64,000 nt of DNA from Hexactinellida sp. DTS-2022 (GCA_028753945.1 JAPNXP010000016.1:744001-808000), one strand, 5' to 3'; counted from the first letter of the stretch, positions 33,903 to 45,307 are shown. Notes: generated from the sequence alone by a model not told the origin. Translations and numbers: made by a program.

Positions 33903-34590
33903 TTACCGGTAGTTCCACATTAGTTGGGACAATAAAAATTGTGTTGTATGTTCAAAACATTCTGCCCCAAACGCAGCCAAGTTGTTAGTGTAATTGCACG
34001 CGGCATGCCCCGGAATTAATACTAAAAGCCCCTCTTTTCTAAGGGCTGGCCAGATCCTCAGACCTCCCATGCCTACGGTAACAAAGTAACATAGAGCCAA
34101 CTGAAACTGCACAAAATCGTAAAAGTGAAATACCCTACTAGCAAGTGTTAGTAGCCATCTCGGATAATAGGTGACTAAGTAACTCGGTTTTTTGTTGAAG
34201 TTTAATATTAGCGGATCGGTAAGTCTCTGAGCATGAAGATGTCTAAGGTGTTCGTTGAAGGAACGTGAGCAGGTCAACGTGTCGTCTATACTTAAACGGG
34301 AGGCTTTTGGTGGCTCCTCTAAAGACTGAGTGCTCGTTGGTAGGTGGCTTGTGCGTTACATAACTCGAATGGCATCATGCAGAATTCGAATTGTCCCAAA
34401 CATGGTTTGCAAATTTCGTCCTTGTGGATAAAACATAATAGCAAAAACCTGGTTAAGCAGGAAATTATGTCGTTGCTTGATATTGGTAGAGTTGTGGTAA
34501 TAGAGAGGCATTTTGTCTACAAATATGCTCCTAACTTCTTGTTGTTGTTTCTTGCGTGTCAATCTGAAAGTGAATTGGTGTTAGATTGAT
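33903..34590 (-). pseudogene. Ty3/gypsy-like reverse transcriptase remnant
   Basis: On the minus strand 34387-34328 encodes MMPFELCNAQATYQRAL, matching the M-P-F-G-L-x-N-A-P-A-T-F-Q-R motif of Ty3/gypsy polymerase. A later frame has SIDDTLTCSRSFNEHLRHL (about 34293-34237), the Y-L-D-D active-site strand followed by the usual F-x-E-H-L. The Gly of MPFG and the first residue of YxDD are changed, stops and a deletion separate the motifs, and no protease, RNase H or integrase is seen. It is a dead fragment. Confidence 0.75.
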
Positions 34591-34996
34591 CAAAGCGTTG
34601 ATGAATCTTGGTGTGATAGATTGATCAAAGCGTTGTTGAATCTTGGTGTGATGATTGGTAAGTTGATCTAATTGTAGTAATTTTACCACTCTTCGCATGA
34701 ATCTTCAATATAAAATTCGTCACCCTGCAATTTATTGAGAGATAATCCAATCAGTTGAAATAATTAAGCTGATCATGAAGATATTTGGGTCATGATTTGC
34801 GAACTGGAAATATCTTGGTCACCCATAATATTTATAGTTTAATACACATCTTAATAAAGTGATATTAAAAATTTGCACATTGGCCGTCATAAGATTTTCT
34901 TGGATAAATTCGAAACAAATTCAGTGAGGATTCAAATAAGTATTAGTAGGAATACAATCTTTCGAGAATTGTTAAGATTATTTCCCAATATTTTGT

Positions 34997-35396
34997 TACA
35001 GTAAAACCTCCAAAAGTGAACACCTCAACAAATGAACAACTTCAAAATATGAACACTTTTGCTCAGTCCCAAATTTTCCCATTGTTTTACATGGGAATTT
35101 GTTTACACTCCAATTTCCGAATACCTCGGAAAAGTGAACACCTAATCTGGTCCCAATTGTTTAGGATATAACCTTTTCAGTGAACAAAGGATTTTTAGCC
35201 ATGATAGAGGGGGGGGGTGTTATAGGCTAACTGGTAGCTATGTTTTTTGTGAATGCATAGATAGTTTACAATGTGGCGATGTGATAACTTATAAGTTACT
35301 ATTGGCGGTAGAATCTGGACAGGACACTGATAAATCATGAAAAGTGAACATTTTGGTTGGTCCCAAGGTGTTCACTTTCTGAAGGTTTTACTGTAG
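34997..35396. mobile_element. Tc1/mariner MITE, 400 bp
   Basis: Ends TACAGTAAAACCTCCAAAAG and CTGAAGGTTTTACTGTA with inverted GTGAACACC/GGTGTTCAC just inside. TA borders. No transposase. Confidence 0.75.
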
Positions 35397-35414
35397 TTGA
35401 ATATCCGAATAATC

Positions 35415-36320
35415 TCTATATTAAAAACACAATTGATGTTTGTGGGTTTGTTCAGAATTAATAGGAAATATCATAGCTCTAGAAATCTGAAAATTGCATG
35501 CAGGGGTAATTTTACACGCTAACAACAATCTATTGGTTTTCTAAACGAAATAACGGGATTATGACGTCATAAAAGCACATATTTGGGAAAACATTTTATC
35601 TGATACGCCATAATTTTAGATGACAAGACAACATAAATGAGACTCACATATACAGATTTCTGAGATTATGACGTCATGTAGAGAGAGAACTAATTTGGAT
35701 CCAGCTATTACAATTTTGATTCAGTCGTTACACAATTTGTTACATTATAAAATAAATTGTATTGTATGTCTCTACATATTTTTTAAAATTTCACATTTTA
35801 TCTGCGCCAGTCATTAACAAAATGTAACCTCCTACTGCTGCCTCATGGCATATATTGAGGTTTGGTGATTTATTCTTCACCTACATGATTTCCGAAATTG
35901 TATACTTGATAGTTGATTCATCCAATTTGGCTTCCATCAGTTTAATTCTATTGGTGATGTATTATTAGCTCAAGTCAATCACATAACTAAGCATAATATT
36001 ACTATTAAAGTTATTCAACGATTTACTGCCCTTATCTTCTGCATAATAATGACATTTGATGAGTGTAAATGCAGCGAATTAATAATTTATTATGCCAGAG
36101 CTAAATCTTGGGTTAGTAAATAGCATTAATTAATTAGTTAAAATATTTGGCTCCCAAATATAACAAACTGAACTTAATTAAGGACGTGCGATTTTCAAAT
36201 AATTGGTTTAACTTAATTATTATAAGGGCTACGGACGCGAAGCGGCCGTTAATTGTGTTGCGTAGTGTCTAATACGAACAAAGTGATCTGTCGCGAAGCG
36301 ACCGAGACCGAAGGGCTCGT
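35415..36320 (+). mobile_element. Helitron-like element, family of 59303-60829
   Basis: Starts TCTATATTAAAAACACAATTG. It shares GGTTTGTTCAGAATTAATAG-type head sequence, TCTATTGGTTTT, GGGATTATGACGTCA and TTGGCTTCCATCAGTTTA with the reverse complement of 59303-60829. It ends in hairpin GTCGCGAAGCGAC, CGAGACCGAAGGGCTCGTA, then T. The 3' end is the same as in the 9637 family although the head differs. Noncoding. Confidence 0.6.
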
Positions 36321-36440
36321 ATAATTAATACTCATTGTGATTTACAATTGAAAAAGGCGAGACCGTAAAGTGTTTGAATTATATATCTGGTATATCCCTG
36401 ATAAAATAAGATTGTCGATGCCACTCCAATTGCTAAAAAA

Positions 36441-36459
36441 GGATCGCGAATCGCGATCC
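36441..36459. repeat. 19-bp near-palindrome
   Basis: GGATCGCGAATCGCGATCC is self-complementary except for its central base. It stands alone in AT-rich DNA about 320 bp before the Thr-rich gene. Confidence 0.6.
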
Positions 36460-36534
36460 AGATTCTAAATCACTCTTTAAAGTTAATTTTATTAATGATC
36501 GGACTGGAAATAATAGTAATTAAATTACTGTGCC

Positions 36535-36569
36535 AGTGCCACTATACTAATTAATAGTCGCCACAATAA
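36535..36569. repeat. Solo relative of the small palindromic repeat
   Basis: TTACTGTGCCAGTGCCACTA followed by TACTAATTAATAGTCG and CCACAATAA resembles the unit tandemly repeated at 30726 and 32332, with a changed centre. Confidence 0.5.
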
Positions 36570-36782
36570 AAGATATATTTGCAGATTAATTCATCCAACC
36601 ATAATAAGAAGTCGTGGGATTGAATAGTGTGATATAAAAGATGGCAGAATAAGATACATACATGGAAAATAGGGATTTTCGCTTTAATTGATTCAATTGT
36701 ATTGAATAACACGGATCGCTGCAGAATAATTTGCATAAAAAGAAATTTTCTATATTAATGTTAATTAACTCAAAAATACAAA

Positions 36783-38855
36783 ATGAAAAATATAACCAAA
36801 ATTTTGTCTCTTTGTCTCTTATTATTTGTTGCTTATGGGGATAACAAGTACATTGACATAGAGGGTAACGAAAATAATGCGGGAAATCCTAACAATATGA
36901 TATCAATAAATCCATTTTGCCCATCTACAACGAATACACCAACGACTCAATCCCAGCCGACAGAGAAACCGAATACAACTATAAACCATAAAAAAATAGC
37001 TAGTACAAGTTTTGGGACATCTGAACAATCTACTGTGAGTTCTAAAGCAACCAAACTACCCACTGAGAAATCTCACAAAACCAAGAAAATCACTGAGAGT
37101 ATACAAACAATTGAGAAACCCACTGAGAATGTTAAAACAATAGAAAAACCCACCGGAAGTATATATACAAATGAACGACATACTGAGAGTATTCAAACAA
37201 CTGAAAGACCCACCGAGAGTATTCAAACAACTGAACGACCCACTGAGAGTATTCAAACAACTGAAAGACCCACCGAGAGTATTCAAACAACTGAAAGACC
37301 CACCGAGAGTATTCAAACAACTGAAAAACCCACCGAGAGTATTCAAACAACTGAAAGACCCACCGAGAGTATTCAAACAACTGAAAGACCCATTGAGAGT
37401 ATTCAAACAACTGAACGACCCACCGAGAGTCTTAAAACAACTCAACAATACACTCAAAGTGTTCAAACAAATGAGAAACCCCCTGAGAGTTTACAGACTA
37501 CTATGCACACTAAAGGTTCGAAAACATCTCACAAGATTACTAGTATGCCTCTGACTCACAATTCTCATTCAACAACAACAACATGCTTTTACAAATCGCT
37601 GTATACAGAATGCATGAAATTATTCAAGGATCATAATAATGCCCAAATCTTATGCCGAAAATTCTTTTGCTCTGGGCCAACAACTAAACAATTTACAACA
37701 ATTACTCTAACCAATGAAAAACCTACTAAACTATCAACCACTGAGGAACCTACTAAATTTCCAACGACTCAGGAATTTACCAAACTAGCAACCACTAAGG
37801 AACCAACAAAACTGCAAACTACTGAGGAACCTACAGTGCATTCTACCAAAGTAGCATCAACATGTAATAATAAATGGATGTATGAAGAATGTTTCAAAAA
37901 CTTCAAAAAATATTATGATGCCAAAAAATTGTGTAAAGAATTCTTTTGTACACACATATCAAAGCACCCCCTCACACAGTCCCAAACGACTCAGTTGCCT
38001 AGTTCAAAGCAACCCAAAACTACTCAAAAACTGATTACTGAACATCCTACTGATGAACAAACTACTTCTAAAATGCCTCCAACAGAGAAACAAACTACTA
38101 AAATAAGTACTAGTAAAATACATACTGAAAAAACTGCAACTCAAAATAATATCATCACTAGTGAAAAACCCACTGGAAATTTGACTACTGAAAAGCCTAT
38201 TATTAAAACAACTAAAATGCCTTCTACTGTAAAAACAAATTCTATTGAGCAACATACTACTACCTCTGTTGGTCATCATTCGTGTCACTACAGATTGTTG
38301 TACGAAATTTGTGTCGAAATCTTCCAGAAAGATTCAAAATCGTTATGTAGAAAACTATTTTGTACTTCACCTGCTTCCAACTCCCATCATGATACAAAGT
38401 TAATTACTACAAACAAACTTACCACAAAACAACTTACTACAGTACGACCTACTATTAAGCTAGAAACCACACCATCTCAACCAACGGAGTATCCTACGAA
38501 ATCTGTATTTTTTTGTTACAACAACCAAATATACAATGAATGTCGCCAATTTTTCAAGAAATACACTGGTGTTCAATCATTTTGTCAGAAACTCTTTTGC
38601 TGCGAACAAACACCTACAGGGCCTCAACCTACCAAACAATTGACTACAGAAAAAACTACTGAAAAATCAATGACTACAAAACCAATTGCCATAAAGACAG
38701 TAGAACCTGAAACCACAACTGAAGCATCTGGTACCACTCAATTGATATCGCATTGTTATAACTTAAAGTTTTATAATATATGCTGCAAAGTATTCAATGA
38801 TCATAAACGCGCGAAAAGTCTATGTTCGAAGATATTTTGCTCATATAAACATTAA
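36783..38855 (+). CDS. Secreted Thr-rich mucin-like protein with five 4-Cys modules
   Basis: 690 residues, single open frame. Residues 1-19 (LSLCLLLFVAYG core) are a clear signal peptide. Residues 102-241 are 14 ten-residue repeats, consensus RPTESIQTTE. The rest is Thr/Pro/Lys-rich linker (TTEKPT type), a likely O-glycosylation platform. Set in the linkers are five modules at 268-296, 361-389, 501-527, 578-606 and 658-686 with pattern C-x8-C-x13-C-x4-C (third module x11), aromatic/hydrophobic residues before the second Cys (LY, MY, IY, FY) and C-x-K/E-h-F-C at the end. The even Cys count suggests two disulfides per module; modules 4 and 5 each have one extra adjacent Cys. The protein ends four residues after the last module. 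I do not recognise the module: spacing does not fit ShKT, EGF, chitin-binding or CHCH. No membrane anchor is seen. Function unknown; an extracellular matrix or mucus role is inference. Confidence 0.85.
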   Translation: MKNITKILSLCLLLFVAYGDNKYIDIEGNENNAGNPNNMISINPFCPSTTNTPTTQSQPTEKPNTTINHKKIASTSFGTSEQSTVSSKATKLPTEKSHKTKKITESIQTIEKPTENVKTIEKPTGSIYTNERHTESIQTTERPTESIQTTERPTESIQTTERPTESIQTTERPTESIQTTEKPTESIQTTERPTESIQTTERPIESIQTTERPTESLKTTQQYTQSVQTNEKPPESLQTTMHTKGSKTSHKITSMPLTHNSHSTTTTCFYKSLYTECMKLFKDHNNAQILCRKFFCSGPTTKQFTTITLTNEKPTKLSTTEEPTKFPTTQEFTKLATTKEPTKLQTTEEPTVHSTKVASTCNNKWMYEECFKNFKKYYDAKKLCKEFFCTHISKHPLTQSQTTQLPSSKQPKTTQKLITEHPTDEQTTSKMPPTEKQTTKISTSKIHTEKTATQNNIITSEKPTGNLTTEKPIIKTTKMPSTVKTNSIEQHTTTSVGHHSCHYRLLYEICVEIFQKDSKSLCRKLFCTSPASNSHHDTKLITTNKLTTKQLTTVRPTIKLETTPSQPTEYPTKSVFFCYNNQIYNECRQFFKKYTGVQSFCQKLFCCEQTPTGPQPTKQLTTEKTTEKSMTTKPIAIKTVEPETTTEASGTTQLISHCYNLKFYNICCKVFNDHKRAKSLCSKIFCSYKH
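37086..37505 (+). repeat. In-frame 30-bp coding minisatellite, 14 units
   Basis: Each 30-bp unit encodes one ten-residue repeat. The middle units are nearly identical in DNA (GACCCACCGAGAGTATTCAA core), the outer units have drifted. This is the usual pattern of unequal exchange within an array. Confidence 0.92.
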
Positions 38856-39939
38856 ATCTCTTCAATGCTCAACTTAAATTAGATACCGGATAATACCAAA
38901 AGTACAGAGAAATATACAAGCAAAAGAATATAAATCAAACTACTTCAAATTTATTTATGAATTTATAATAAATAATAATGCTCAATTATTTATCTTCTAG
39001 CTACATTGTTACTTTGCTCTTCATTTAATATTCAGTATTGAGAACTTTGGTCTTTATATTCCTTGTTTTTTTGAGTATAATAATTGGGTCAAAAATATAG
39101 ATATATATTATCAAGGGAAATAATAATAACTAGCTAGCCTCGTTTGTTAGGCACGCCACACAACAACAACTTCTCCATTGTCGTGTAATTTATGTTTGTA
39201 TTTACTAATAGTTTTTTTCATACTAATTATTTATTCTAAATGTGCAAAAATTCCAATTATGTTTTTATTTTCAATTGGTTTCTTCTAATTATCGTATTTT
39301 TCTTACTTTCTGTACATGCAAAGAATTGGTTAGAAAATGTATTTAAACTAATCGGGCAAAAAGTCCCGGATTTTCGGACAATATTTCGATATATATACTA
39401 TATACAGGTTTTCATTCAGGCGAGTAATTCTGAATGGAAAATTTTCAAGGCGCGCGAAAATCGAGGATGTTCCCATCCATCGATACAAATTGACAAATTT
39501 AGGCGCATGTGAACGAGCTCAAACATAATCTAAGCGCGCAGAAAAGTTATATATATTGACTAGTTGGTCTCGCTTGCTAGGTCGCTTCGCGACAGAACAC
39601 AACCATCCACCAACCACTTCGCGGTTAGTAAATGGTTTGATAATTATCACTGTTATTTATAGGTAATTATATCATCTAACTTGAGGTAATTATGTCATCT
39701 GACACAACTGCACACAAATTAAGACAGAGTATAGAAGAAATCAAAGGTCATATAAAATAAAAGGGCGGTTGCAACCCCCTCCTAGATGGCGTCTATACCG
39801 ATGGTGCAGGAAGCAGGAACTAGCGGAAGGTCGTAAAAGGGAGTAGTCTCACATACAATGAGTGGGCACACACTATGTCGTATGAATCCTCGTAAGAGTC
39901 CACATCTAAGCACGAGGGTGGGTTTAGGAGGGGAGTAAC
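38856..39939. other. Downstream flank of the Thr-rich gene
   Basis: AT-rich 3' flank with several AATAAA-like sites (for example near 38967). A frame at 39240-39512 starts with a hydrophobic stretch (FLLIIVFFLLSV) but runs into repeat-like sequence and I do not accept it as a gene. Helitron-type 3' ends occur at about 39131-39165 (ACTAGCTAGCCTCG, inverted) and 39560-39636. The last 150 bp may be a gene piece (see 39782-41138). Confidence 0.45.
39560..39636 (-). repeat. Helitron-type 3' end with CTAG terminus
   Basis: On the minus strand: hairpin AACCGCGAAGTGGTT, then GTCGCGAAGCGAC, CTAGCAAGCGAGACCAACTAG, followed by T. Sister of 9542-9620. Confidence 0.5.
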
Positions 39940-41138
39940 CAGGATTGCCGTGGGAGTGGAATTCCCATTCCATCCCATTTCCACAGGATTTATGTGGGAA
40001 TTCCCATGGCCCGGGGATCCCCATTATGAATCAGCAAATAAATCCTGTGGGAATAAGATTTGATTCATGTGAATGGGAATATAAATTCCACACCAAATTA
40101 TTACTTAATTGTCACATTTGGCTATAACTCACGCCCCATTAAAGCTAGTTTACATTCCAGAAAATTTCAACAAGTAACTCCAGTAGTATTGAAAGTAAAC
40201 AATGAATCGCTAAAAGCTCTCTATCCCCTGATGCTACTATATAGTACTAACTTTTATAGTAACTATCATCGCATTGATAACTGCCCAATTCTCTAATAAA
40301 ATCCTATGTGTAGGAAAATTTCAATTAAAGCTAGAAGGTTGACTGTGCGGTTAGAATGCATATCAGATATCTAAAGCTAAATTCTGAGCAAATCATATCA
40401 AAAACTGAATGGAAATTTTAGAGACCAATTTTATATTGTGAGAATTCAAATTTTATAATCTCGGATCCTATCCTCAATATCACAGGTCCGAAGGGCGGAG
40501 GAAGCAAAATTAAAATGGTAAATCAAAAATTCTAAAGAGAATCATGCAAGATATGATGGCAATTTCAGTCGCAACATTGGTATACCATTTGCAACTTTTC
40601 ACACATACAAATAGGCTGTAATAACAATTCAGAAAAAAGTTGTAGTGATTTGCCGTAATTGGTGTAATGGCCTTGTATCAGTTGTACGTATTTATACCAT
40701 AAGGGTGTCCTATTGGGATCTATACGGGAATTCCCATATGGGAATCCCCACAAGGAAAATCTGTTTCCCATTGGGAATTCCCATACCTACGGGCCATGGA
40801 AACCCTGGGAGACACAGATGGTGAATCGTTTTTTGGCCACTGCCAGCTTGCTGTGAGTCTAAGAGAAAAGGATGAGAGGCGCAATCGTTAGCATCTAAGT
40901 CATTGGAGCAGGAAGACTGTGGGGAGCTGGACTCAGGTGGTGGCGCAGTAGCACCTAGCATATCCGCTTCATTAAGTGACTCCTGCAAGGATAAATGTGA
41001 TAGTGGGATAAGATTGGGTGAAGGTCGAGGTGTGGGCGTAGCAGAGTATAGAGGCGTACTCGACAACTTGTGCACTATTGAGGGATTGTTCCTGGTGATC
41101 TTCTCTCTCAAGGGGCGTTGTAAGTGAATTTTCAACAT
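39782..41138 (-). pseudogene. Possible coding sequence split by a MITE
   Basis: On the minus strand 41138-40812 is open and codes for a Ser/Pro-rich stretch (YSATPTPRPSPNLIPLSHLS, then PPPESSSPQSSC), in DNA clearly less AT-rich than its flanks. A repeat element (39940-40807) follows. On its far side 39939-39782 is again open (PPKPTLVLRCGLL). Both frames read into the element's ends. This could be one gene broken by insertion, or an element lying in an intron. No family recognised. Confidence 0.3.
39940..40807. mobile_element. Inverted-end element with GGGAATTCCC motifs
   Basis: Ends CCAGGATTGCCGTGGGAGTG and CCTACGGGCCATGGAAACCCTGG are roughly inverted, and sub-terminal GGGAATTCCCAT motifs recur on both sides (39960-40020, 40730-40790). 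Flanks GGAGTAAC and GGAGACAC agree in 6 of 8 bases, consistent with an old hAT duplication. Confidence 0.5.
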
Positions 41139-42712
41139 TAGAATTTGAGAAAGTTGAAATAGCCATTAATTTGCTCTATAACTATCTAGTAAAAATCCAT
41201 AATATTAGAAGTTGCGAATTCATATATCCTCGGTTATAGCTTAATCAAATTTCTATACTATACTGATCCATACTAGCCAGGAAAAGTGAATTCACTATCT
41301 AAAATTATTTTTTCGAATAGTAACCTCAATTATAAAATGTTCCTTACTCTCTATTTAGCTGTTTGTGTAATAGGGAATTTTGATTTTAGGATTGCAATTT
41401 TCTAAAATAATTTTTGGAAATTATATGAAAATATTCAGAATTTTCCAACTAAAAAATTAATTGCTAAAAAAAAGTCAAAACATTTGAAATTCTATACTAC
41501 ACAAACACTAGTACTTGTAATTATCAATGTTTTTAGTGTGCTTCTTCTAGTAAAAAACGTTATAGTAGGGTCGTACTATAGTTTTATACTATAAGTGCAC
41601 ACTATTGAATTTACCTCTGTCGGACTTCCGGCCGGCCGGCCAGCCGTACGCGATGGTCTGACTAAACCATAAGGGATAGAGATTTTTAATTTGGACAGTA
41701 GATATAGAATTTCCTGGAGATGATCACCTCGAAGCCTCATTTCTCAATTTCGCTTTTGTTCGTCAGTTATATCGAAATTTGTATTCTGGTCCAGTGACTC
41801 TTTAATAATTCGAATTAGTTATTGAAAATATAGGGGTTGTATTCTCCTAAGGATGTTCTTTCTATATATCATTTAAAATTATTAGGTCGCTAATCAATTC
41901 TACGTTTTATTAACGATTATTTACATAAATCAGCCATCTTCTCCATATTGTAATTACTCTATAGTATACTCAATACAATAGAACATATTACATAAGCCTA
42001 CTATCTGCTAGGATAATGACTGTTATTGATTGGTTTGTAAGTGAATATGTGTTTCATACAAGTGCAATTGAAACACTTGGAAGTTGGAATATTTTACAAG
42101 TTGATGATGATGATGTCAATTTATTATTCAAGATAGTAACGTAAATACTAGCACGTATTCCTAATTTCTATTTGTAATAATTAATCTTTAATTAATTTAA
42201 TTAAACATTTGAAGTCTTCACCATTCAAACATTAATTAAATTGTATTACACTAAGATGAAATGTAATTTGAATATTGAAATTCTAGTTAAATTAAACATT
42301 GGGGAAGTGTAATCAGAAGGAGCACACTCCCATCCCGTCTGTGAGGTTTTTTTTTACAATTAATGTCCGGTTCTAAAAATGATATTTCTCCCCTTTATCA
42401 CTTTTTTCAAAAAGTGTCCCAAATATTTTTTACTTTTTTGTTTGTTTTTTCAATAAGTTCATAATAATCTTAAATAACATCATCTTTGGCAGAAAAAAAA
42501 TGTTAATATATTTTTTAAAATTTCCTCCCAAACGTGACCTCAAAGGTGAAATTTTCTGAATTTTTTTTCGGATTCGTCGTCATCTTGCTATATTTTCGTA
42601 CTATATATATATCAAGTATGGCCATTAATATTTTTTTTCCTTTAGAATCCTTTTGCAACTTTGATCACTTTGTATACCCCTAAGTGGCAGCAATACTTCC
42701 CTGGGTAGTGAC
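41139..42712. other. Intergenic, no gene seen
   Basis: AT-rich. Short inverted stretches (GTACTATAGTTTTATACTATA near 41570) and a GGCCGGCCGGCC run at about 41630 stand out. No reading frame, RNA gene or complete element could be supported. Confidence 0.5.
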
Positions 42713-42903
42713 CAGGGCTATATCCAGGAGCGCGCCATACGCCTAGAGGCGTATAAATTGGGAAGAGTTTTCGTTTAGGAGCGCGAAAACTGCCGAAAGT
42801 CCCATAGAGTAATACAAAACTAACTTTTAGGCGTACAAAATTCATACTATAGTGACCTTAGGACAGTTTGGAGTGTTCAATTCTTGACCTGTATAATACC
42901 CTG
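42713..42903. mobile_element. hAT MITE with perfect 8-bp target duplication
   Basis: Ends CAGGGCTATATCCAGG and CCTGTATAATACCCTG. The flanks 42705-42712 and 42904-42911 are both GTAGTGAC. The interior carries GGAGCGCG and TACGCCTAG motifs shared with 49154-49367 and with scraps at 17520 and 19335. Confidence 0.9.
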
Positions 42904-42911
42904 GTAGTGAC

Positions 42912-44715
42912 ATATCCACACTGAGATCCTGCGGCATTCGCACAAATGCACAGAATAGGGAGCGAAGTTAATACCACGGTGATTAACAATATTCTACATA
43001 ATGCAAGGCACTCACCATATTCCTTTGCTTGCCTGACAAGTGGGACACAATCGTAGAAATAGGACTGTGACCTCACTAGGGATGTGGTAAATATTTCTAG
43101 GAAATAGGCTTTATTCATATCGCGTCCCCATGAGCCATGACACAAGTTGGTATGTGTGGTCACCAGTGTGTCTCATAGGTCTTCCTTGGGTACTTCGCGA
43201 ATCCTTCGGAGATCTTGTTCCATGTAGTATTGTACCTTCACATCATCAATTTTTATTACACAATAACGTAGTACTTTTCTCATATTAACCTCAAAACCTC
43301 GACCTTTCCTCAAACCAATAACTGCATTAGTAAAGATTGAGCAGATATAGCATAGTTGGTCTGTATAAAGGCTTTAAATGTTTACTGAGACCATAGACTA
43401 CTTTAATAAAGGACTGTAGGCTGCCAGCTCGGGTCCTGGAACTTGGGTCCATTGTGTCTTATTGTCGTATAGGAAGTCATATTTTGGGACTCCATTGGTC
43501 AAATTGCCTAATCTCAAATATTTGTGGAATGTGAGTTTTGCGGTTTTCATACCTTTTCCATATATGGTAATAATCTCAAATTCTCGACTCAGTTAGAGCT
43601 AGACATAAGAAATGTATTATTGTCGAATAGGAAGTCACATGTAAGGAAGATATTGACATATTGACTATCACTAATTAGCAGTGCTCGACAAATTAGGTGG
43701 TTTGTTGGCGTTAGCCACCAAAACCTTTCTTAAGCCACCAAATTTTGCCTATGGAGGCTTAACTAATCCACCATTCGTGGAGTATTTGACCATGTGTAGA
43801 TTATATTTTTTGTTGCATTATTTGTTATTAATATAGTGTTGTTTTACGGCATCAGAAGTTTGTTATGCCATCAGTGGTTTGTTAAACCAATTGTTTTTGT
43901 AACGGTAGCTTATATATTCATGACGAAACAGAATGTATTCAATGGTCTAGAAAGTATTTGGGCAATTCCATGCTAAGAAAGCAGTAGTTTATAGTAAGCC
44001 ATGCATGAGATGATTTTCAATCAATTGTGTAATCTTCAAAATTGCTGACCTGGAGAAACGGAAAATTGTACTAATTCGAGATCATAATAGCAATCCAATG
44101 AATTACTAGGATCCCTGTAAACACGCTCACGAGATAGAAATCCTGTTCTTCTGACAAGAATGTGGAATTGAGCTCGGATTTTTATAAATACCTTGAAGAA
44201 TGAAATATTGGAAGTTGATTTACTATATTAATCGATATTTATTCACTTTGTGTATAATGTTTAAGTAGATATCATTACAAATAAGCTAGTAACGTATATG
44301 TTCAAATGGTACGAACTTAGCTCATAATAAAATGTTGTGTATTCCTTAGATCAATTGGTGAAATAGTATTCAAGTAAATTTATATACTGTTAACTTGACT
44401 AGATTTCTAATTTACTACTAAATATTTGACCAATTCTCAAATATTAAGAGAAGCTTCAAAATATATTTTTAGAAGAATAGGAATAATATATTGTGAGAAC
44501 AATTTCAAACGAAAATAGAGAATAAATTCATGATTGGTTCCAGATTAGAATCTTCCTATAATTTTGAATTTTAACACATCTAGTTAAGAAGATATGCAAA
44601 AAGTTGTCGATTGTTAATTCCAGCTTAACTTATATAATTATTAATTTAATTAATATAATATAATGTAAACTTGTTCAATAAGTGATTAATATTACTGGCA
44701 TATTAAACAACAATG
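42912..44715. other. Intergenic, no gene seen
   Basis: A GC-richer piece at 42920-43200 has open frames on the minus strand without any known domain. A hAT-type terminus CAGTGCTCGACAAATTAGG lies at about 43681 with no partner found, followed by repeated AGCCACCAAA. The remainder is AT-rich. Confidence 0.45.
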
Positions 44716-45003
44716 TACACTCAAACCTCCGAGACCCGGACTGCTCAGATACGGGCACCATTATTTGTGTAAAGCCAAGCTAAATATGTATTCATTTAAC
44801 CAATAGTGGAGTTTAATGGCAAAATTACATAACAAATACATATCTTAAAATATCAGTTTTTGATTTTTGAATGAATCTAGATATGGATCATACACTTTGG
44901 GATTGTACATGTATCGGCCATTGTATTTAGTAAATCCGGACAAATTCCCAGTTACGGGCACTCTCCGAATGACAGTTGCCCGGATAAGGGACGATTGAGT
45001 GTA
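44716..45003. mobile_element. Tc1/mariner MITE
   Basis: Ends TACACTCAAACCTCCGAGAC and the inverted ACGATTGAGTGTA, with CCGGACTG/CAGTTGCCCGG just inside. TA borders. It ends 54 bp beyond the stop codon of the RS-domain exon. Confidence 0.65.
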
Positions 45004-45057
45004 TTTACTACCCATTTAGCTCCCAAAATTGATTGAACTAAACTAATACAAATTATT

Positions 45058-45307
45058 TCAACGAGTTTCGGTGGATGAACTATAAGAAGAACTTGTAGAA
45101 ATAGGACTTCGTGTATTTTTAGCTTTCTTTTTTACTTTCATAACAGGAGACTTATAACGTCGATATCTGCTGGTAGAGTTGGAATGCATCCCAAGAGGAC
45201 TCTGCTTCTTCAAAGATTTTCTAAAAGGAGAATTGTGTCTGATGGGAGAGATACTTCTTGAACGAGAAAGTGATCTGCTGGATGATAAACTTTGATCTCT
45301 TTTTCGT
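45058..45307 (-). CDS. 3'-terminal exon of an RS-domain protein
   Basis: The minus-strand exon begins after acceptor TTTTATCTATAG and codes for about 82 residues rich in Arg-Ser and Ser-Pro (SSSRSLSRSRSISPIRHNSP), then SPVMKVKKKAKNTRSPIS and a Ser/Thr tail. Such tails are typical of splicing factors and related nuclear proteins and are phosphorylated by SR/CLK kinases. The upstream exons are not found; they should lie at higher coordinates, beyond the Helitron-like copy at 45380, or the exon may be orphaned. The ATG further upstream (45354) lies in the presumed intron. Confidence 0.55.

Noticed and set aside
37056..37466. Long open frames on the minus strand and in another plus frame across the Thr-rich gene
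   Set aside because: They are by-products of the 30-bp tandem repeat, whose length is a multiple of three and which lacks stops in several frames; the peptides are simple repeats without signal or domain.
39240..39512. Small secreted protein with hydrophobic N-terminus
   Set aside because: The frame runs into repeat-like sequence (CAGGTTTTCATTCAGGCG), lacks cysteines or similarity, and hydrophobic runs are expected by chance in AT-rich DNA.
42858..43163. Minus-strand 101-residue frame
   Set aside because: It begins inside the hAT MITE at 42713-42903 region and shows no domain or splice context.
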